Below are positions 60,787 through 64,000 of a DNA stretch of 64,000 nt, piece by piece; position 1 is the stretch's first letter, and each line of letters begins with the position of its first letter. The stretch is from Pseudoflavonifractor sp902362925 (GTDB lineage: Bacteria > Bacillota > Clostridia > Oscillospirales > Oscillospiraceae): the NCBI GenBank assembly GCA_902362925.1, contig CABIYL010000001.1; one strand, 5' to 3'. The translations under genes were made by a program, and so were the position numbers. The notes beneath the pieces were generated by a model that saw nothing but the letters and a program-made list of their open reading frames with translations, made no database searches and was not told the origin of the DNA.

Positions 60787-61893
60787 TCAGCCAATCAGGC
60801 GGAAGGCCAGGCGATAATCTGTCAGGAAGGGGAGCAGGACATGGGCGTCAGGGTGGACAAAGCCGATGACGCTGGCCTCCTCGCAGGCGGGCATGTCCCG
60901 GAGCATAATCTGGATTTCGCCCTGGTACTGGGCGCTGCGGCTGTTGTCGGCCGTAACGGAGAACCGGGGTCTGGGGCCGGTGCGGAAGGGGGGCACGCTA
61001 ATGCCCCGGGTGGCGGTGGCCCTCAGGATGTACTCGGGGGAGTCCTCCCGGTTGGAGAGAGTCACTCCGGTGAGCTGTTTCCGCAGCTCCTCCGGGCAGT
61101 CCCGGCAGAAGACCACAGGGACAGAGAGGACCTCATCCCGGCAGCAGCCGGCCAGAGCGGCCAGCTCGGCGTGGGAGGCGGTGAGGTCGCCGAAGAGCAC
61201 CTCGTCGATGCCGCAGCAGCGCAGGACGGCGGCGGCGATTTCCGGCGGCACATCCCGCAGGCACTCGGCGGTACACACCCCTCTGCCGTGGGCGTGGAGC
61301 ACGGGCGGCGCGGTCAGGGAGGACACAAAGGCCGCCGTGTGGATGCCGTAGGTGTGGAGGAAGGCGGTGGTCTGCCGCACCCGGTCCAGGGACAGTCCGG
61401 AGCCGGTTCTGGGGTAGAAGTTGAAGCAGGCACGCACCATTTCAGCGGGAAGGCTGTCCAGCAGCCGCTTGATTTCCCCGTCCGCCTTGCCGCGGCCCTC
61501 GGGGGTGGAGGCGTCCAGATCCGCCGCGTTGAGCTCGATTCCCATGCCCGCGTGGGCCAGGGCGGCCAGGACCGTCTCATCCAGGGCGCTGTCCGCCCGG
61601 AGGATGTCCACACCCCGCCGTTTCAAGTCGGCCACGGCCGCCTCGGGGGAGCCGAAGCCCTCCATCACCTCGGGGTTGATGTCGGCGGTGACCGTCATTC
61701 CGGCGGCATGGCACCTGGCCATGGCCCGGTCAAACAGGGGAGAATCGGGCCCCGCTGCTCCGGCAAAGTGGAGCTCCTCCAGAATCAGGGAGAGAAAGAC
61801 GTGGCGGAAGCCCAGGTCGGCCGCCTCCCGGACGTACCGGTCCAGGGCGGCCTCATCCATAAAGTCGGGGTAGAGACTGATGCCGGCATTCAC
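60787..61893 (-). CDS. MupG-type (DUF871) TIM-barrel protein
   Basis: A 368-residue cytosolic protein of the DUF871 family. N-terminal TIM-barrel (about 1-235; GISLYPDF, FLSLILEEL, ADINPEVM) plus a C-terminal cyclophilin-like domain (about 240-368). MupG cleaves 6-phospho-N-acetylmuramic acid in cell-wall recycling; others in the family are linked to beta-glucoside PTS loci. It lies 10 bp after the GH4 gene, so it is in the same operon and may act on a product of that PTS. Confidence 0.87.
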   Translation of the reverse strand: MNAGISLYPDFMDEAALDRYVREAADLGFRHVFLSLILEELHFAGAAGPDSPLFDRAMARCHAAGMTVTADINPEVMEGFGSPEAAVADLKRRGVDILRADSALDETVLAALAHAGMGIELNAADLDASTPEGRGKADGEIKRLLDSLPAEMVRACFNFYPRTGSGLSLDRVRQTTAFLHTYGIHTAAFVSSLTAPPVLHAHGRGVCTAECLRDVPPEIAAAVLRCCGIDEVLFGDLTASHAELAALAGCCRDEVLSVPVVFCRDCPEELRKQLTGVTLSNREDSPEYILRATATRGISVPPFRTGPRPRFSVTADNSRSAQYQGEIQIMLRDMPACEEASVIGFVHPDAHVLLPFLTDYRLAFRLIG

Positions 61894-61903
61894 AGCAGAG
61901 CCC

Positions 61904-63226
61904 TCACTTCTTCAGATAGTCCAGGTAGGGGGAGTGGGCCTCAATCAGCTCATCCAGGATGGCCTTGCCCACCTCGTAGTCGTTGATGAAGGGGTTGGCC
62001 AGCATGGCGGCCAGGGCGATGTCGTAGCTCTTCTCCACGGCGGCCCTGACAGCCAGCTGCTCATAGGCCTTGACCTCGTTGACCAGGCCGGCCACACGGG
62101 TGGGCATCTCGCCGATGGCCAGGGGGGTGGCGCCGCCTGCGCCGATGATGGCGTTGGCCTCAATGACGGCGTTGTAGGGCAGGTTGGAGATGGTGCCGTG
62201 GTTCTGGAGGTTGACGGTGTGGATCTCGTTGCGGTTGCCGTAGATGGCGTCGATGAGGGAGATGGCGGCCTCGGAGTAGTAGGCGCCGCCGCGCTGCTCC
62301 AGCTCCTTGGGCTTGACGCACAGGTTGGGGTCCTTGTACTTCTCAAAGAGCTCCTTCTCGATGGCCTTGACCTGCATGGCACGGGAGCCGTTCTTGGCCA
62401 TGTCGTCCTTTTCCTGCTGGAGCATCATGCGGTTGCGGTAGTAGTAGCGGTGGTAGGGGCTGGTGAGCATGCCCAGGGAGCGGAGGAAGGGCATGGGCCA
62501 GATGATGTCGGTCATGTCCTCCAGATAGGGCCGGGCGTGCTCGGGGGGATTGTCGAACATGTCGATGAGCTTGGGGAGAATCTCCTCGCCGTCCAGGGTG
62601 GCGGAGTAGATGTAGTTCATGTGGTTGAGGCCCATGAAGCTGGCCTGCACCCTGTTGAAGTCCACGTCCAGGGCCTTGGCGATGTTCTTCTTGGCGCCGA
62701 TGGGCACGTTGCACAGGCCCAGGGCCTTGACGTGGGTGTAGTTGAGGATGGCCTCGGTGACGATGCCGGAGGGGTTGGTGAAATTGATGAGCCAGGCGTC
62801 GGGGGAGAGCTCCTCGATGTCCTTGCAGATGTCCAGAATCACGGGCACGGTGCGCAGGGCCTTGGCGTAGCCGCCCGGGCCGGTGGTCTCCTGGCCGATG
62901 ACGTCGTACTTGAGGGGGATGGCCTCATCCTTGGCGCGGGCGTCCAGGCCGCCCACCCGGAACTGGGTGATGACAAAGTCGGCGCCCTTGATGGCGGCAC
63001 GGCGGTCCATGGTGGCGTAGATCTTGATGTCGGCGCCGGCTTTTTCCGCCATACGGCGGGCCATGGCCTCGATGATGGAGACCTTTTCCGCGCCCATGGG
63101 CACATCCACCAGCACCAGCTCCCGGACGGGAAGGTGGTCCTTGCGGTTGAGGATGCCCTCAATCAGCTCGGGCGTGTAGCTGCTGCCGCCGCCGATGACT
63201 GCAAACTTCAGAGAATCTTTTTTCAT
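61904..63226 (-). CDS. 6-phospho-beta-glucosidase (GH4)
   Basis: A 440-residue NAD- and metal-dependent glycosidase that splits phosphorylated beta-glucosides from a PTS. The NAD loop GGGSSYTPELI (about 11-22), the Asn-rich INFTNPSG stretch, the metal Cys in LGLCNVPIG (about 171) and His in MGLNHMNY (about 203) are intact. It follows, with a terminator between, a PTS IIC and RDD gene on the same strand. Specificity (glucose versus galacturonide or maltose) is inferred from the CelF-like motifs only. Confidence 0.93.
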   Translation of the reverse strand: MKKDSLKFAVIGGGSSYTPELIEGILNRKDHLPVRELVLVDVPMGAEKVSIIEAMARRMAEKAGADIKIYATMDRRAAIKGADFVITQFRVGGLDARAKDEAIPLKYDVIGQETTGPGGYAKALRTVPVILDICKDIEELSPDAWLINFTNPSGIVTEAILNYTHVKALGLCNVPIGAKKNIAKALDVDFNRVQASFMGLNHMNYIYSATLDGEEILPKLIDMFDNPPEHARPYLEDMTDIIWPMPFLRSLGMLTSPYHRYYYRNRMMLQQEKDDMAKNGSRAMQVKAIEKELFEKYKDPNLCVKPKELEQRGGAYYSEAAISLIDAIYGNRNEIHTVNLQNHGTISNLPYNAVIEANAIIGAGGATPLAIGEMPTRVAGLVNEVKAYEQLAVRAAVEKSYDIALAAMLANPFINDYEVGKAILDELIEAHSPYLDYLKK

Positions 63227-63301
63227 AGCGCGAGACCTTCTTAACCATAAATTTCAGCGGAATTGCGCTGATTTTCCGGGATTTTTTGCAAAAAAAGGGA
63301 A

Positions 63302-63335
63302 CGGCCCTCCAGCCCCAGCGGGGCCGGAGGGCCGC
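63302..63335 (-). terminator. Terminator after the RDD gene (minus strand)
   Basis: CGGCCCTCCAGCCCC / GGGGCCGGAGGGCCG, one mismatch, with a run of seven T on the minus strand (the A run at about 63289-63296). Confidence 0.85.
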
Positions 63336-63352
63336 TGCGGTTTCAGAGCATA

Positions 63353-63874
63353 TCACCGTCTGGAAGAGACGACCCGTGTGCCCAGGAATAAGTCGTAACC
63401 GGCGCGGTTAGCCGGATTGGCCAGTATGTAAAACCAGGAGATGAGAATGGGGAAGCCCTGGAAGAGGATGAGAAACACACCCTTGACCAGGCTGCGGACG
63501 GTAAACCGGAGGGAGGCCTTCAGCCGGCCTTCTCCCGGCTTGGTGGAGACCACCCGGAGACCGCAGATTTTCTTGCCCACCGTCTGACCGTTGAATATGA
63601 GCTGGAACACCACCTCACATCCCAGCCAGACCGCCACAGAGAACAGATAGGCGTCCTGGAACAGGTCCATGGCCATATTCATCTGGGCCTGCCGGGCCTC
63701 ATAGTCGGCAATCTGTGCCACGCTGTCCAGCGCGGCGCGGACCTGGCCGAAGTCCGGTCTGTGCAGAATCAGATCGCACAGGGCCAGAATCAGGCCCAGG
63801 AACAGCATGTCGATGAGAAATGCGGCCAGACGGAGCAGTCTGTCCCTGGTAACAACGGCACGGATTCCTTGCAT
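63353..63874 (-). CDS. RDD-family membrane protein
   Basis: A 173-residue protein with three or four membrane helices (FLIDMLFLGLILALCDLIL; LFSVAVWLGCEVVFQLIF; GVFLILFQGFPILISWFYI). The RDD-type motif is near the N-terminus (RDRLLRLAAFLID), and GQTVGKKICGLRVV is the typical mid-protein signature. ATG 63874 is 7 bp after GGAGG. It lies 33 bp after the PTS IIC gene, but no role in sugar uptake is known for RDD proteins. Confidence 0.88.
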   Translation of the reverse strand: MQGIRAVVTRDRLLRLAAFLIDMLFLGLILALCDLILHRPDFGQVRAALDSVAQIADYEARQAQMNMAMDLFQDAYLFSVAVWLGCEVVFQLIFNGQTVGKKICGLRVVSTKPGEGRLKASLRFTVRSLVKGVFLILFQGFPILISWFYILANPANRAGYDLFLGTRVVSSRR

Positions 63875-63907
63875 GGTGTTTCCTCCAGACATTGGATGGG
63901 GTTTGGT

Positions 63908-64000
63908 TTACTTGGCAGCCACTTCGCCCTTCTCCTCCAGGACCAGGCGCTTATCCCAGCTCTTGAGGAAGGGGAACCAGATGAGGAAGGCCACGCAGAA
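63908..64000 (-). CDS. PTS sugar-specific IIC component, C-terminal end (partial)
   Basis: Only the last 30 codons are in the window. They read CVAFLIWFPFLKSWDKRLV and an acidic tail to a stop at 63908. This is the typical end of lactose/cellobiose PTS IIC proteins (membrane helix, then FPFxKxxDKxL). The GH4 gene downstream supports a beta-glucoside carrier. The rest is beyond the right edge. Confidence 0.7.
   Translation of the reverse strand, partial: FCVAFLIWFPFLKSWDKRLVLEEKGEVAAK

Overview
The window looks like part of a low-redundancy chromosome from a high-GC gut Firmicute, most like the Oscillospiraceae (Flavonifractor / Intestinimonas / Pseudoflavonifractor type). Clues are the high G+C with strong G/C third positions, Firmicute gene order (gdpP-rplI-dnaB and tilS-hpt-ftsH), AGGAGG ribosome sites, SLH and copper-amine-oxidase-N surface proteins, and lipoproteins carrying FMN-binding and FAD domains. 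This is inference; no rRNA or tRNA was seen. A run of 195 N at 39677-39871 is a scaffold gap.

Region by region. (1) 1-2196: start of a flavoprotein lipoprotein and a divergent AraC regulator. (2) 2210-10373: housekeeping block on the minus strand: gdpP, rplI, dnaB, tilS, hpt, ftsH. (3) About 10.48-21.08 kb: an integrated mobile element with no virion genes. It carries a tyrosine integrase, a ribbon-helix-helix regulator with divergent operators, several phage-type small genes, a frameshifted sigma factor, a candidate origin, a P4/D5-type primase-helicase, an XRE repressor, two paralogous Cys-rich small proteins, four tandem 65-bp palindromic repeats, and an ADP-ribosylglycohydrolase. (4) 21.3-32.6 kb: ilvE, an M42 aminopeptidase with a decayed copy of its 3' end, a YbaK-type deacylase, a CmpB-type membrane protein, a secreted stalk protein, a second ftsH, a YoaK-type membrane protein, an ElbB-like protein, a low-GC patch (unknown membrane protein and methyltransferase) and a low-molecular-weight phosphatase. 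(5) 32.9-35.1 kb: a second FMN/FAD lipoprotein, paralogous to the one at the left edge.

(6) 35.2-48.2 kb: a raffinose/sucrose utilisation locus in two minus-strand operons around a LacI-type regulator. ABC solute-binding protein and two permeases bring in the sugar. GH36 alpha-galactosidase and GH13 alpha-glucosidase cut it. GH32 invertase, PfkB fructokinase and an amylosucrase-type GH13 process the sucrose and fructose. The same AAACCGGTT-centred operator lies in front of both operons. No transporter ATPase is encoded here.

(7) 48.6-60.7 kb: surface proteins. One is a secreted protein ending in a DnaJ-type zinc-finger repeat. The other three form an operon: an SLH-anchored protein ending in a propeller blade, then 1139- and 1723-residue secreted proteins that share a propeller-blade plus helical (toroid-like) module, once in the first and twice in the second. 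I cannot name a function for this module; it is my best candidate for an undescribed system. (8) 60.8-64.0 kb: a beta-glucoside or amino-sugar PTS region: the C-terminal end of a PTS IIC, an RDD protein, a GH4 6-phospho-beta-glucosidase and a MupG/DUF871 protein.
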